A stretch of DNA of 64,000 bases from Hymenobacter jeongseonensis (GTDB taxonomy: Bacteria > Bacteroidota > Bacteroidia > Cytophagales > Hymenobacteraceae). Of this stretch, positions 19,822-28,053 are shown one piece after another. Both the position numbers and the translations under genes were made by a program. A model generated the notes under the pieces. That model ran no database searches, was not told the origin of the DNA, and saw only the letters and a list, made by a program, of their open reading frames with translations. The DNA lies in the NCBI RefSeq assembly GCF_015694725.1, contig NZ_JADQDQ010000009.1, positions 62,001-126,000 of the forward strand. Reading direction: 5' to 3'. Position 1 is the stretch's first letter, and each line of letters begins with the position of its first letter.

Positions 19822-20295
19822 ATGCTCGACGAGCTTTTCGCCCGCTTGCGGCTGGCCACTGCCCCCGCCGAGATTGAGGTCCTGCAAGATGGCATTTGGC
19901 AGCTGTGGCTAACCACTGATAATGTTGCCATTGACAAAGCAATGGAGGAGGGCCTGCGGGCCTTGCAAGCCGAAGATTATACCCGGGCCATCGAATATTT
20001 TACTCGTATAATTCAAGTTAACCCGAGCTTTGCTGAGGCGTGGAATAAGAGAGCAACAGCACATTACCTGCGCGGCGAATACCGGGCCTCACTAGACGAT
20101 ATTCGGGAAACCCTGCACCGCGAACCACGTCATTTTGGCGCGCTGTGGGGGCAGGCAGGCATGCTGCGGCAGCTGGGTGATTACGCGCGGGCCCTGCGGG
20201 TACTCAATCGGCTATCAGTCATTTGCCCACATCTGCCGGGGCTGCAAAAGCAGCTATTGGAAGTGCGCGAGCAATTAGAAGAAGACGGTTTGTAA
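19822..20295 (+). CDS. TPR-repeat protein
   Basis: A 157-residue protein with no signal peptide, therefore probably cytoplasmic. Residues ~35-140 contain three tetratricopeptide repeats: AMEEGLRALQAEDYTRAIEY, AWNKRATAHYLRGEYRASLD and ALWGQAGMLRQLGDYARALR show the conserved W/G/Y/A positions. TPRs mediate protein-protein contacts and the partner cannot be deduced. The first ~30 residues form a separate helix. It lies 45 bp after metF and could be read through from that operon, but no functional link to methionine synthesis is evident. Confidence 0.85.
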   Translation: MLDELFARLRLATAPAEIEVLQDGIWQLWLTTDNVAIDKAMEEGLRALQAEDYTRAIEYFTRIIQVNPSFAEAWNKRATAHYLRGEYRASLDDIRETLHREPRHFGALWGQAGMLRQLGDYARALRVLNRLSVICPHLPGLQKQLLEVREQLEEDGL

Positions 20296-20305
20296 GAGCA
20301 GGTGC

Positions 20306-20336
20306 TTTGTAAACGAAGAACGTTTTGCTACCTTTC
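20306..20336 (+). promoter_or_regulatory. Bacteroidota-type promoter upstream of the TonB-like gene
   Basis: TTTG at 20306-20309 (-33 element), a 19-nt spacer, then TACCTTTC at 20329-20336 (one base from TANNTTTG). Spacing is within the usual 19-21 nt. The predicted start is about 60 nt before the GTG at 20401. Confidence 0.5.
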
Positions 20337-20400
20337 CCAGCCGGAAACGATTGGGGTCAAATAATAGCCAAATATTCTTTTTTACACACTCTACCTAGCT

Positions 20401-20985
20401 GTGAAAAATACAATTACTCTAGCTTTTCAACTTTTCTTGCTGCTGGGCGTTGCCTCTATATCCAACGCTCAGAAGATGCGAACCACCAAATGGGAAAGTG
20501 GCCTCATGGAGCGCCGCGACAAGGTGGGCATCTGGGAATACTACGGCTACACCGCATCCCAAGAAAAAGTGGTGGTGCAACGCTACGACCATTCCGCTAA
20601 AGCGCTGGTTTACTACCGTCCCAGCGGCGACATGAAGTACCGCATCCAAACCACCCCGGGCCAATGGGCCAGCCGCGTGGTAGACCAGCCCCCGCTGTTT
20701 ATCGGCGGCGATGCCGCGCTGGCTACTTACACCACGCAGCTGCAGTACCCGGCGCAGGCCCAGGCCCGCAACATTCAGGGTCAGGTAACCATTGCCTTCG
20801 CTATCGATACGCTGGGGCAGGCCAGCGACCACCGCGTGGTGCGCAGCATCGGCGGCGGCTGCGACCAGGAGGCCCTGCGCGTGGCCCGCACCATCCCCAA
20901 CGAATGGATACCCGCCCGGCTGAGCACCCGGGCCGTGCCCGCCGAATATGAGCTCACGCTTACCTTTCGCATGGCGAAGCCGTAG
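20401..20985 (+). CDS. TonB C-terminal-domain protein
   Basis: A 194-residue protein with an apparent cleaved signal (KNTITLAFQLFLLLGVASIS then NAQ) and a C-terminal TonB-type domain. The latter shows YPAQAQARNIQGQVTIAFAI, SIGGGCDQEALRVART and IPNEWIPARL, the conserved strand-helix-strand of TonB_C. There is no proline-rich periplasmic linker or N-terminal anchor of a classical TonB. The N-terminal half (residues 25-95) is a small domain of unknown type, rich in aromatic residues. It starts with GTG at 20401. In Bacteroidota such proteins are common and often do not energise receptors, so an energy-transducer role is uncertain. Confidence 0.8.
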   Translation: MKNTITLAFQLFLLLGVASISNAQKMRTTKWESGLMERRDKVGIWEYYGYTASQEKVVVQRYDHSAKALVYYRPSGDMKYRIQTTPGQWASRVVDQPPLFIGGDAALATYTTQLQYPAQAQARNIQGQVTIAFAIDTLGQASDHRVVRSIGGGCDQEALRVARTIPNEWIPARLSTRAVPAEYELTLTFRMAKP

Positions 20986-21026
20986 AAGGCAGCACAACAA
21001 ATTACCGGCCCGCTGGGCATTGTGCT

Positions 21027-21593
21027 ATGAACCGACTGGTTGAAGATTTCAAAAATGGATTGGGCGGCTTGGCCGCAACACTACTGCTGCCGGCTTTGCT
21101 GCTCACCGGCTGCGACTCAACGCCCCGCGAGCGCCAGGAAGTGGCCCGCGAAGGCGTGCGCGAACTCGATACCCTGGCCCGAACCGCTGCCCAGAAAGTA
21201 GCCCGCGTGGGCAAAGCCACTGCCAGCTACGACGCCGCCAACCGCGCCCGCCGCAAGCAGCCGCTGGACCCGCGCCAGGAAATTGCGATGGAAAACAAGC
21301 TGATGGGCCCGTACTCCGGCCAGCTGGATAACCTCACGCCCGCCGACCTGCCCAACGCCTACGCCCAGCTCATTCGGTCGGCCCGCGAGCAGCGCGCCAC
21401 CTGGACTGACCGCGACTGGGACTACGCCCGCGCCGTGTACCGCCGCCTGAACGACCAAGTGAAGCAGATTCGCATGGACTTGCCGGCCCGCGAGGAAGTG
21501 CGCATTCGCGCCCGGCAGGCCGAATTTGTGGCCCTACAAGCCGGCCGCACCGCCGAAGGCATCAACGAGGCCACCAAGCAAGCCGCCCGATAG
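21027..21593 (+). CDS. Predicted lipoprotein, unknown function
   Basis: A 188-residue protein with a lipoprotein signal: hydrophobic LPALLLTGC, lipobox Cys at about residue 30. The mature part is highly charged and helical (RERQEVAREGVRELDTLART..., WDYARAVYRRLNDQVKQI), with no Cys and few aromatic residues, suggesting a long helical bundle or coiled-coil on the periplasmic face. I do not recognise a family. The flanking genes (TonB-like protein upstream, DUF2007 protein 14 bp downstream) lie on the same strand and may be co-transcribed. Confidence 0.75.
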   Translation: MNRLVEDFKNGLGGLAATLLLPALLLTGCDSTPRERQEVAREGVRELDTLARTAAQKVARVGKATASYDAANRARRKQPLDPRQEIAMENKLMGPYSGQLDNLTPADLPNAYAQLIRSAREQRATWTDRDWDYARAVYRRLNDQVKQIRMDLPAREEVRIRARQAEFVALQAGRTAEGINEATKQAAR

Positions 21594-21607
21594 GTAGCGT
21601 AGCCTGC

Positions 21608-22048
21608 ATGTCCTCCCCCGACTCCGTCGTTTTCCTGGAATCGTACTATGAGCCGATGGCGGCCAACCTGGCCCGCACCCGGCTGGAGGCGGCGGGCATC
21701 CCGTGCTTTCTGAGCAACGAGAATCTGGTGTCGCTCATGCCGCTCTACAGCCCCATTACCGGGGGCGTGCGGCTGCACGTGCGCCAAGCCGATGCGGAAG
21801 CCGCGCTGGAAATCCTCCAAGCAGTACCCGTGCCGTTGGCCACCGGCCCCGACGAAGCCTCTTTTGCTGCCGATGCACCCGACCCCGTGGCGCCGCGCTG
21901 CCCCAAGTGTGGCTCCCCGGATGTGGCCTACGGGCCGGCTACGCGCAATACCTACGGGCTGTGGTCGGGGCTGCTCTCCATTCTGCTGCGGTATCCGGTG
22001 CGGGGCAAGCGCCATCACTGCTTTCACTGCGGCCACGAATTCAAGTAA
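21608..22048 (+). CDS. DUF2007 protein with C-terminal zinc ribbon
   Basis: A 146-residue cytoplasmic protein. Residues ~5-75 match DUF2007 ('putative signal-transducing protein', GlnB-like fold): FLESYYEPMAANLARTRLEA, GIPCFLSNENLVS and GGVRLHVRQADAEAALEIL. The C-terminus has two Cys pairs, CPKCGSPDVAY and HCFHCGHEF, that form a zinc ribbon. Between them is a hydrophobic stretch (GLWSGLLSILLRYPV) that could be a single membrane contact. DUF2007 is often linked with signalling or stress genes, but no biochemical role is established to my knowledge. Confidence 0.85.
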   Translation: MSSPDSVVFLESYYEPMAANLARTRLEAAGIPCFLSNENLVSLMPLYSPITGGVRLHVRQADAEAALEILQAVPVPLATGPDEASFAADAPDPVAPRCPKCGSPDVAYGPATRNTYGLWSGLLSILLRYPVRGKRHHCFHCGHEFK

Positions 22049-22134
22049 GAGCACCACATCAGGAAGCGCGACTATTGGGCTGCAGCCGATTTCAAAAGTC
22101 GATACTACTTTTCCCAAAATGCCGTTATTGCCGC

Positions 22135-23340
22135 ATGGCGTGGGTTAATTATTGGGGGCTGCGGGGCCCGTTATTGCGTGGGTTGCTGCTGGCCGTACTG
22201 CTGCCGGTGTTGCCAGCTCGGGCTCAAACTCAAATCGTGGGCAACGGCATCAAAGGCGACTACTACGAAGGGACCAATTTTGAGAAGTTCGTACTCAGCC
22301 GCCGCGACCCCACCCTAGCCTTCGACTGGGGCCATCGCCCGCCGGCGCTTGGGTTGCCCACCGAGTATTTTTCGGTGCGCTGGACGGGCTGGCTGGTGCC
22401 CCCGGCCAGCGGCAAATACATTTTTCACGTGAGCGTGGACGACGGCATCCGCATTTGGGTGAACAACCGGCTGATTATGGACGAGTGGCGGCCGCAGCCG
22501 GTGAGCAACTTCACGACTTCTCTCGAATTGAAAGGCGGCCAGCCTTACCACTTACGGGTTGAATACTACCAGGATATCCTCGACACTCGCGCCGTGGTTA
22601 CCTGGGAGCGGCCCGATGCACCGCTGGGTCCGCCCCCGGCCTCGTGGCGCAACTTGTGGGGCGCTACCGCCGAGACACCCGGGCCGTCGCCCATTCCAAC
22701 GCGCTACTTGTTCCGGGAAAACCCCAAAGCAGTAGCAGCGCGCACGGTGCCGCCCCTGCCCCCAGCCAAAGAACCGAAAGCGCCGCTGGGGCAGGCGAAA
22801 GCGCTGGCGTCAGCTCCTGTGCAGCGACCGCAGCCGCCCACAAAAGTCGTGGTCAAACCCGTCGGCCGGCCAATAGCCAAACCGGTTGCCAAAGCCACCG
22901 TGAAACCTGCTGCTAGGCCCGCTTATGCCGCAGTGCGGCAGGCGCCGGTTTTAGCGGCTTCCGATTCGGGGAGCACGGCCCAGCTCGCAGCCTTGAGCAT
23001 CGGCGAAACCGTGACCTTGCCCGAGCTGTATTTCAACCAGGGAAAGGCGCAGCTGTTGCCAGCGGCCCGCACGGCGCTTGATGGCTTGGCCGCCGCCCTC
23101 CGTGCTCGCCCGGCCCTGCGCTTTGAAGTGCAGGGCCACACCGACAACGTGGGCAACGCTGAGCTAAACCGCCAACTCTCGCAGCAGCGGGCCGAAGCCG
23201 TGTGCCTTTACCTTGCGGCGCACGGGGTAGCGGCGGGCCAGTTGCAGCCCAAAGGCTACGGCGGCACCCAGCCCGTGGCCGACAACGCCGACCCCGCCCA
23301 GCGCCCCCTCAACCGCCGGGTGGTGCTGCGCCGGCTCTGA
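22135..23340 (+). CDS. PA14-OmpA surface protein
   Basis: A 401-residue secreted protein with signal peptide (LLLAVLLPVLPARA). Residues ~30-165 are a PA14 domain, a beta-barrel that often binds carbohydrate (GIKGDYYEGTNFEKFVLSR, FSVRWTGWLVPPASGKYIFH, VSVDDGIRIWVNNRLI). A proline-, lysine- and alanine-rich linker follows (~190-270). Residues ~285-401 are an OmpA/MotB peptidoglycan-binding domain (LPELYFNQGKAQLLPAARTA, FEVQGHTDNVGNAELNRQLS, RRVVLRRL). The ATG at 22135 is used because the upstream open frame overlaps the DUF2007 gene. I infer a cell-wall-anchored protein presenting a lectin-like domain. Confidence 0.88.
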   Translation: MAWVNYWGLRGPLLRGLLLAVLLPVLPARAQTQIVGNGIKGDYYEGTNFEKFVLSRRDPTLAFDWGHRPPALGLPTEYFSVRWTGWLVPPASGKYIFHVSVDDGIRIWVNNRLIMDEWRPQPVSNFTTSLELKGGQPYHLRVEYYQDILDTRAVVTWERPDAPLGPPPASWRNLWGATAETPGPSPIPTRYLFRENPKAVAARTVPPLPPAKEPKAPLGQAKALASAPVQRPQPPTKVVVKPVGRPIAKPVAKATVKPAARPAYAAVRQAPVLAASDSGSTAQLAALSIGETVTLPELYFNQGKAQLLPAARTALDGLAAALRARPALRFEVQGHTDNVGNAELNRQLSQQRAEAVCLYLAAHGVAAGQLQPKGYGGTQPVADNADPAQRPLNRRVVLRRL

Positions 23341-23421
23341 GCAACTGTCGGTGCGTTGGTGCTGCCGTTAGTCGTTCTGTTTTTTTTCGCGTAAGCAAGG
23401 GCCCATCCTTTTCACTTCCGC

Positions 23422-24378
23422 ATGACCACGAAAAAGACCGTTCCCGCCAAGCCTACCGCCAAAAAGCCCGCTGCCCCAGCCAAAGCCAAGCCCGCGCCCG
23501 CCAAAACCGAGCGCCGCCCCATGGCCACCGATTTCAAAGCCGCTGCCCAAAAGCTACCTTACCCGGCCGCCCAGGCCGACATGAAGCTGCAACCGGACTC
23601 GGACCTGGCCAACTACCGCGCGGCCGGCAAGCTCAAAGACAAGGTGGCGCTCATCACCGGGGCCGACTCGGGCATTGGCCGGGCCGTGGCCATTGCTTTT
23701 GCCAAGGAAGGCGCCCACGTGGCCGTGCTTTTTAACGAGAACCTGAAAGACGCCGAAAAAACCAAGCAGCTAGTAGAAAAGGAGAAGCGCAAGTGCCTGT
23801 TGCTGCAACTCGACGTGCGTGACCCAGAGCAGTGCAAGCAGGCCGTGCGCCGCACTGTGGCCGAGCTGGGCGGGCTGAACATCTTGGTGAACAACGCGGC
23901 ATTCCAGATGAGCCAGGAAAAATTCGAGGACATCAGCGAGGAGCAAATCCGGCGCACGTTTGATACCAACATTCTCGGTTACATCTGGATGGCGCAGGCG
24001 GCCTTGCCGCACCTTGCCAAGGGCGACTGCATTATCAATACTGGTAGCATTGTGGGCATCACGGGCATCCCGATTTTGGTCGACTACTCGGCCAGCAAGG
24101 CTGGCATTCATGCCCTCACCAAGTCGCTGGCGCTGTATTTGGGCGAACGCGGCATTCGGGTGAACTGCGTGGTGCCGGGCCCCGTCTGGACGCCCAACAT
24201 CCCGGCCACCATGCCCCTGGCCGAAATCGAGAAGTTCGGCCACGAAGTGGCTCTCAAGCGCCCCGGCCAGCCCGAGGAAATTGCGCCGGCCTACGTGCTG
24301 CTCGCCAGCCAGGACGGTTCGTTTATGACCGGCAGCCTCCTGCACGTTACCGGCGGCAAGCTTAGCAGCGACGAGTAA
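23422..24378 (+). CDS. SDR family oxidoreductase (YghA/general-stress-protein-39-like)
   Basis: A 318-residue SDR with a Lys/Ala/Pro-rich, probably disordered N-terminal tail (residues 1-35) typical of this stress-related subgroup. The Rossmann motif is ALITGADSGIGRAVAIAFA, then ILVNNAAFQMS, the catalytic Ser in NTGSIVGITG and VDYSASKAGIHALTKSLALY with the canonical Tyr-x3-Lys. C-terminal residues GSLLHVTGG complete the fold. Homologues use NADP(H) and act on small aldehydes or sugars, but the physiological substrate is unknown. It starts with an ATG at 23422 after a T-rich spacer and is followed by a strong terminator. Confidence 0.92.
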   Translation: MTTKKTVPAKPTAKKPAAPAKAKPAPAKTERRPMATDFKAAAQKLPYPAAQADMKLQPDSDLANYRAAGKLKDKVALITGADSGIGRAVAIAFAKEGAHVAVLFNENLKDAEKTKQLVEKEKRKCLLLQLDVRDPEQCKQAVRRTVAELGGLNILVNNAAFQMSQEKFEDISEEQIRRTFDTNILGYIWMAQAALPHLAKGDCIINTGSIVGITGIPILVDYSASKAGIHALTKSLALYLGERGIRVNCVVPGPVWTPNIPATMPLAEIEKFGHEVALKRPGQPEEIAPAYVLLASQDGSFMTGSLLHVTGGKLSSDE

Positions 24379-24398
24379 GGCGGCGAGAAAATGAATCG

Positions 24399-24445
24399 GA
24401 GGAGGGAATAATTACCCGTAGGTAATTATTCCCTCCTCTTTCTTT
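24399..24445 (+). terminator. Rho-independent terminator after the SDR gene
   Basis: GAGGAGGGAATAATTACC (24399-24416) and its perfect 18-bp complement GGTAATTATTCCCTCCTC (24421-24438), with a 4-base loop and a following TTTCTTT. Located 20 bp after the stop codon. Confidence 0.92.
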
Positions 24446-24514
24446 GGCCGCGTCAGCTATATCTATTTAGCAAATTTTTTCAACCTCCAACAATCAATCT
24501 GTTTAAAAGCCGGT

Positions 24515-24522
24515 TACCTTTC
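24515..24522 (+). promoter_or_regulatory. Possible -7 promoter element for the OFA-type MFS gene
   Basis: TACCTTTC, one base from TANNTTTG and identical to the element found before the TonB-like gene. It lies 83 bp before the ATG at 24605. No clear TTTG at the matching -33 distance. Confidence 0.3.
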
Positions 24523-24604
24523 GCTAACAGCCCTATCCGCCATGCCACTGGCGAAAGGGACCGCACCAATTCACTGTTTCTTTCACTCCAATTCCCACTT
24601 ATTC

Positions 24605-26011
24605 ATGGCTGAAAATTCCACTTCTCTGCTTGACCGCAGCCGCACCGTGGCGGGCCCCGGCTACAACCGCTGGCTGGTGCCGCCGGCGGCCCTGGCCATT
24701 CACTTGGCCATTGGGCAAGCCTACGCTTTTAGTGTGTTCAAGAAGCCCATGGGCGCCCTTATCAGCGGCAATGTGGACGCCCCGGCGCCCGACGACTGGA
24801 CGGCCGGGCAGCTGGCCGTAATTTTCTCGATTGCCATTGTGCTGCTGGGCCTTTCGGCCGCTGTGTTTGGCAAGTGGCTGGAGCGCGTGGGCCCGCGCAA
24901 GGCCATGATGGCCTCGGCCCTGTGCTTCGGCGGCGGTTTTCTGATTGCGTCGCTGGGCGTGCACCTGCACCAAATCTGGCTCGTGTACTTCGGCTACGGA
25001 TTCGTGGGCGGCTGCGGCCTGGGCATCGGCTACATTTCGCCGGTGAGTACGCTGATTAAGTGGTTTCCGGACCGGCCGGGCGTGGCCACCGGCATGGCCA
25101 TCATGGGCTTTGGCGGCGGCGCCATGATTGGCTCGCCGCTGGCTGTGGCCCTCATGGCGCAGTTCAAGGACGTGGCGCCCATGGGTGTAGCGCCTACGTT
25201 CATTGTCATGGGCCTTATTTATCTGGCCTTCATGATGTTTGGTGTGTTCACCATTCGGGTACCGGCCGAGGGCTGGAAGCCAGAGGGCTACGTGGTGCCG
25301 GCGCAGTCGAGCGCCATGATAACCACGGCCAACGTAGACGCCGACAACGCCATCAAAACCCCGCAATTCTGGATGCTGTGGGTTGTACTCTGCATGAACG
25401 TGACGGCCGGCATCGGCGTGCTCGAATCGGCCTCGCCGCTCATTCAGGAATCCTTCTCCGACACGGCCATGGGTGCCGGGCGGGGTGTGACGGCAGCCGC
25501 GGCGGCCGGCTTTGTGGGCCTGCTTAGTTTGTTCAACCTGCTGGGCCGGTTCTTCTGGTCGTCGGCTTCGGACAAGATTGGTCGCAAGCCTACTTACATG
25601 ATTTACCTGGGCCTGGGCGTGGTGCTTTATGCGCTGGTGCCCACGCTGGCAGCCGGGGCCTCGCTCACCTTGTTCGTGGTCGTTTGCTGCGTTATTATGA
25701 GCATGTATGGGGGCGGTTTTGCCACCATCCCGGCTTATCTGCGCGACATGTTCGGCACGATGCAAGTGGGCGCCATCCACGGCCGCCTGCTCACGGCCTG
25801 GTCTACGGCCGGGGTGCTGGGGCCATTGCTGGTGAACTACTTGCGTGACAATCAAAAAGCCAAGGGCCTGACCGGTGCCGCCGCTTACCAAAGCGTATTC
25901 TACACCATGGCCGGCGTGCTGGTGGTGGGCTTTATTGCCAACCTGCTGGTGACGGCCGTGAACGAGCGGTACCACGTGAAAAAAGGCGTCACCGTACCGG
26001 CTGGCGCGTAA
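24605..26011 (+). CDS. OFA (oxalate/formate antiporter-like) MFS transporter
   Basis: A 468-residue, 12-segment MFS carrier of the OFA family. Family motifs are RWLVPPAALAIHLAIGQAYA (helix 1), FSIAIVLLGLSAAVFG, GGCGLGIGYISPVSTLIKW and the helix 5 GMAIMGFGGGAMIGSP. C-terminal half shows LLGRFFWSSASDKIGRKP, the loop motif A repeat. Members transport small carboxylates such as lactate, pyruvate, oxalate or formate. The ATG at 24605 is chosen over an upstream ATG at 24542, which adds 21 residues unlike the family. A 48-codon membrane peptide gene follows 34 bp downstream, typical for this Bacteroidota group. Confidence 0.92.
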   Translation: MAENSTSLLDRSRTVAGPGYNRWLVPPAALAIHLAIGQAYAFSVFKKPMGALISGNVDAPAPDDWTAGQLAVIFSIAIVLLGLSAAVFGKWLERVGPRKAMMASALCFGGGFLIASLGVHLHQIWLVYFGYGFVGGCGLGIGYISPVSTLIKWFPDRPGVATGMAIMGFGGGAMIGSPLAVALMAQFKDVAPMGVAPTFIVMGLIYLAFMMFGVFTIRVPAEGWKPEGYVVPAQSSAMITTANVDADNAIKTPQFWMLWVVLCMNVTAGIGVLESASPLIQESFSDTAMGAGRGVTAAAAAGFVGLLSLFNLLGRFFWSSASDKIGRKPTYMIYLGLGVVLYALVPTLAAGASLTLFVVVCCVIMSMYGGGFATIPAYLRDMFGTMQVGAIHGRLLTAWSTAGVLGPLLVNYLRDNQKAKGLTGAAAYQSVFYTMAGVLVVGFIANLLVTAVNERYHVKKGVTVPAGA

Positions 26012-26045
26012 GCATTTCCTTTCATCTCTGTAATTTGAAATTGAT

Positions 26046-26192
26046 ATGAATCCGCAACCGAATTCGTACCCCAGCACTAGCGAAGAGCCCAGCTCGACGC
26101 TGTCGGTGGCGCTGGCTTGGCTGTTCGTGGGCATTCCCCTGGCTTGGGGCGTGTCGCAAACGTTCATCAAGGCGCTGGCACTGTTTAACTAA
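26046..26192 (+). CDS. MFS transporter small subunit (48 aa)
   Basis: A 48-residue single-span peptide encoded 34 bp after the OFA carrier. Its sequence after a polar 17-residue leader is SVALAWLFVGIPLAWGVSQ followed by TFIKALALF, which matches the 'MFS transporter small subunit' pattern WLxVGIPLxWGVxxT. These peptides occur next to OFA-type carriers and are thought to associate with them; their role is not established. A terminator follows within 30 bp, so the pair forms a closed unit. Confidence 0.82.
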   Translation: MNPQPNSYPSTSEEPSSTLSVALAWLFVGIPLAWGVSQTFIKALALFN

Positions 26193-26221
26193 ACTGCCCC
26201 CGCAATTGCCCCATATTGGAA

Positions 26222-26256
26222 AGCAGCCGGCCTCGTGCCGGCTGCTTTTTTTATTG
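26222..26256 (+). terminator. Rho-independent terminator after the MFS pair
   Basis: AGCAGCCGGC (from 26222) pairs with GCCGGCTGCT, with a CTCGT loop, followed by a run of seven T. It ends about 17 bp before the start of the M20 peptidase gene. Confidence 0.9.
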
Positions 26257-26272
26257 GCTTTACTTTACGGCC

Positions 26273-27796
26273 ATGAAAAAGCTATTCGCGCTGGCCCTTT
26301 TGGCCCTCCTTGGTTCCGCTCAGGCCAACGACCCATTGCAGAAAGTCCGGCAGTTCCGGCAGACGCACGAGCACGAATTGCTGACTGAATTTGAGCAACT
26401 GGTCGCCATTCCCAACGTGGCTGCCGACACGGCCAACCTGCGCCGCACCGCCGGGTTTATTCAGGAGATGATGCAGCGGCGCGGCATCAAAACGCAGCTA
26501 TTGGCCGCGCCCACGGCGGGCGTGCCGCCGGTGGTGTTTGGCGAGGTTCGCACGCCGGGTGCTACCCGCACCGTCATCTTTTACGCGCATTATGACGGCC
26601 AGCCCGTGAATCCGGCGCAGTGGCGCGAGGGCCTTAGCCCCTTCAAACCCACCCTGGCGACGGGCCCGCTCGACCGCGGCGGCCAGCTGGCGACGCGCCC
26701 CGCGCCCGGCCAGCCCCTCAGCCCCGACTGGCGCCTCTACGCCCGTAGTGCTTCGGACGACAAGGCCGGCGTGATGACCATCCTCACCGGCTATCAGGCC
26801 TTAGTGGCCAGCAAGCTCAAGCCCAAGGTCAACATCAAGTTCTTTTTTGAAGGCGAAGAAGAGCGGGGCTCGCCGCATTTGGCCGAGATTCTGGCCCGCC
26901 ATAAAGCGCTGCTGGCCTCGGATGTGTGGGTAATTTGCGACGGGCCGGTGCACCAGTCGGGCCGCAAGCAAGTGGTGTTCGGCGCGCGGGGCGATGTGAA
27001 CATGAGCCTGAAAGTATACGGCCCGCGCCGGCCCCTGCACAGCGGGCACTACGGCAACTGGGTGCCCAATCCGGCCATGGAACTGTCTCGCCTGCTGGCC
27101 TCCATGACGGATAGTACTGGCCGGGTGCGCGTTGCGGGCTTTTATGATGACGTAACGCCGCTGACGCCAGCGGAGAAAACCGCTCTGGCCCAAGTGCCGA
27201 ATCTGGATAAGACCATTCAGCAGGAGTTGGGATTTGCCCGGCCGTACGGCACCGGACAGTCGCTGGTGGAGCTGCTCAACCAGCCCTCCCTTAATATCAA
27301 CGGCATGCAAAGCGCCAACGTGGGCGCGCAGGCCGCCAACGTCATTCCCACGGTGGCGACGGCCGTGCTGGACTTGCGCCTCGTACCTGGCAACGACGCC
27401 CAACGCCAAGTGCAGAAAGTCATCCGGCATATCGAGCGGCAAGGCTACCACGTGACCCGCGACGAGCCCACTGACGCCGAGCGGGCCCAGTTTCCGCGGC
27501 TGGTGCGCGTGCAGCCCGAAACCGGCTACAACGCCCAGCGCACCCGCCTCGACCTGCCCATTGCCCGCCAAGTGGTGGCCGCAGTGCAGACCACCACCCC
27601 CGACCGCGTGGTGCTGCTGCCCACCATGGGCGGCAGCCTGCCGCTGTACGTGTTCGAGCAGCAGCTTCAGGCCCAAACCATCACGGTGCCGGTGGCCAAC
27701 TACGATAACAACCAGCACGCCGAAAACGAAAACATCCGCCTCGGCAACTTGTGGGACGGCATCGAAACCATGGCCGCCATTATGCTGCTGAAGTAA
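26273..27796 (+). CDS. M20/M25/M40 family metallopeptidase
   Basis: A 507-residue secreted zinc-dependent exopeptidase with a signal peptide (MKKLFALALLALLGSAQA). Metal-site motifs are FYAHYDGQPV (His and Asp of HxD), SASDDKAGVMTILTG (bridging Asp), FEGEEERGSPHL (catalytic Glu plus metal Glu) and, late in the protein, YDNNQHAENENI (last His ligand). A dimerisation-lid domain lies between about residues 240 and 380. Substrates of this branch are dipeptides or N-acyl amino acids. The ATG at 26273 directly encodes the signal. A family 2 repeat begins 6 bp after its stop, so it probably ends a transcription unit. Confidence 0.92.
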   Translation: MKKLFALALLALLGSAQANDPLQKVRQFRQTHEHELLTEFEQLVAIPNVAADTANLRRTAGFIQEMMQRRGIKTQLLAAPTAGVPPVVFGEVRTPGATRTVIFYAHYDGQPVNPAQWREGLSPFKPTLATGPLDRGGQLATRPAPGQPLSPDWRLYARSASDDKAGVMTILTGYQALVASKLKPKVNIKFFFEGEEERGSPHLAEILARHKALLASDVWVICDGPVHQSGRKQVVFGARGDVNMSLKVYGPRRPLHSGHYGNWVPNPAMELSRLLASMTDSTGRVRVAGFYDDVTPLTPAEKTALAQVPNLDKTIQQELGFARPYGTGQSLVELLNQPSLNINGMQSANVGAQAANVIPTVATAVLDLRLVPGNDAQRQVQKVIRHIERQGYHVTRDEPTDAERAQFPRLVRVQPETGYNAQRTRLDLPIARQVVAAVQTTTPDRVVLLPTMGGSLPLYVFEQQLQAQTITVPVANYDNNQHAENENIRLGNLWDGIETMAAIMLLK

Positions 27797-27801
27797 TCGT
27801 C

Positions 27802-27888
27802 TGTCATGCTGAGCGCCGCGAAGCATCTTCTCAGGTAAGAACCAATCGTTCCTAGGTGAGAAGATGCTTCGCGGCGCTCAGCATGACA
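27802..27888. repeat. Palindromic repeat, family 2 (copy E)
   Basis: Arms TGTCATGCTGAGCGCCGCG and CGCGGCGCTCAGCATGACA are perfect. The CG-rich core is GCGCCGCG instead of GCGCAGCG, matched in both arms. The inner stem CTTCTCA / TGAGAAG is specific to this copy. Confidence 0.95.
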
Positions 27889-27903
27889 ACGGGGGCCGTA
27901 AAG

Positions 27904-27929
27904 ACGCTTCCACAAGCTCAGCATGACGG
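27904..27929. repeat. Partial family 2 repeat
   Basis: ACGCTTCCACAAGCTCAGCA followed by TGACGG resembles the short CTTCGACAA-type variant seen at 48160-48190, but the left arm is degraded. Directly follows copy E. The rest of the spacer up to 28053 shows nothing recognisable. Confidence 0.55.
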
Positions 27930-28053
27930 CTTGTAGTAGACACTATCAATTGTAGTTACCGCCAGAATTCTTCAGCCGCTGGGAAGATTTTGCTCGTAAG
28001 GGGTTACTAGCTGAGCCGTCTCAATCGGCACTCCTTCAGCTGAAGCCTTTTGT

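Noticed and set aside
21703..22134. Upstream extension of the PA14-OmpA gene
   Set aside because: It overlaps the DUF2007 gene in another frame; the signal peptide begins at the ATG at 22135.
24599..26170. 523-residue minus-strand frame opposite the OFA transporter
   Set aside because: Hydrophilic, His-rich shadow of a membrane-protein gene; the plus-strand protein has all family motifs.
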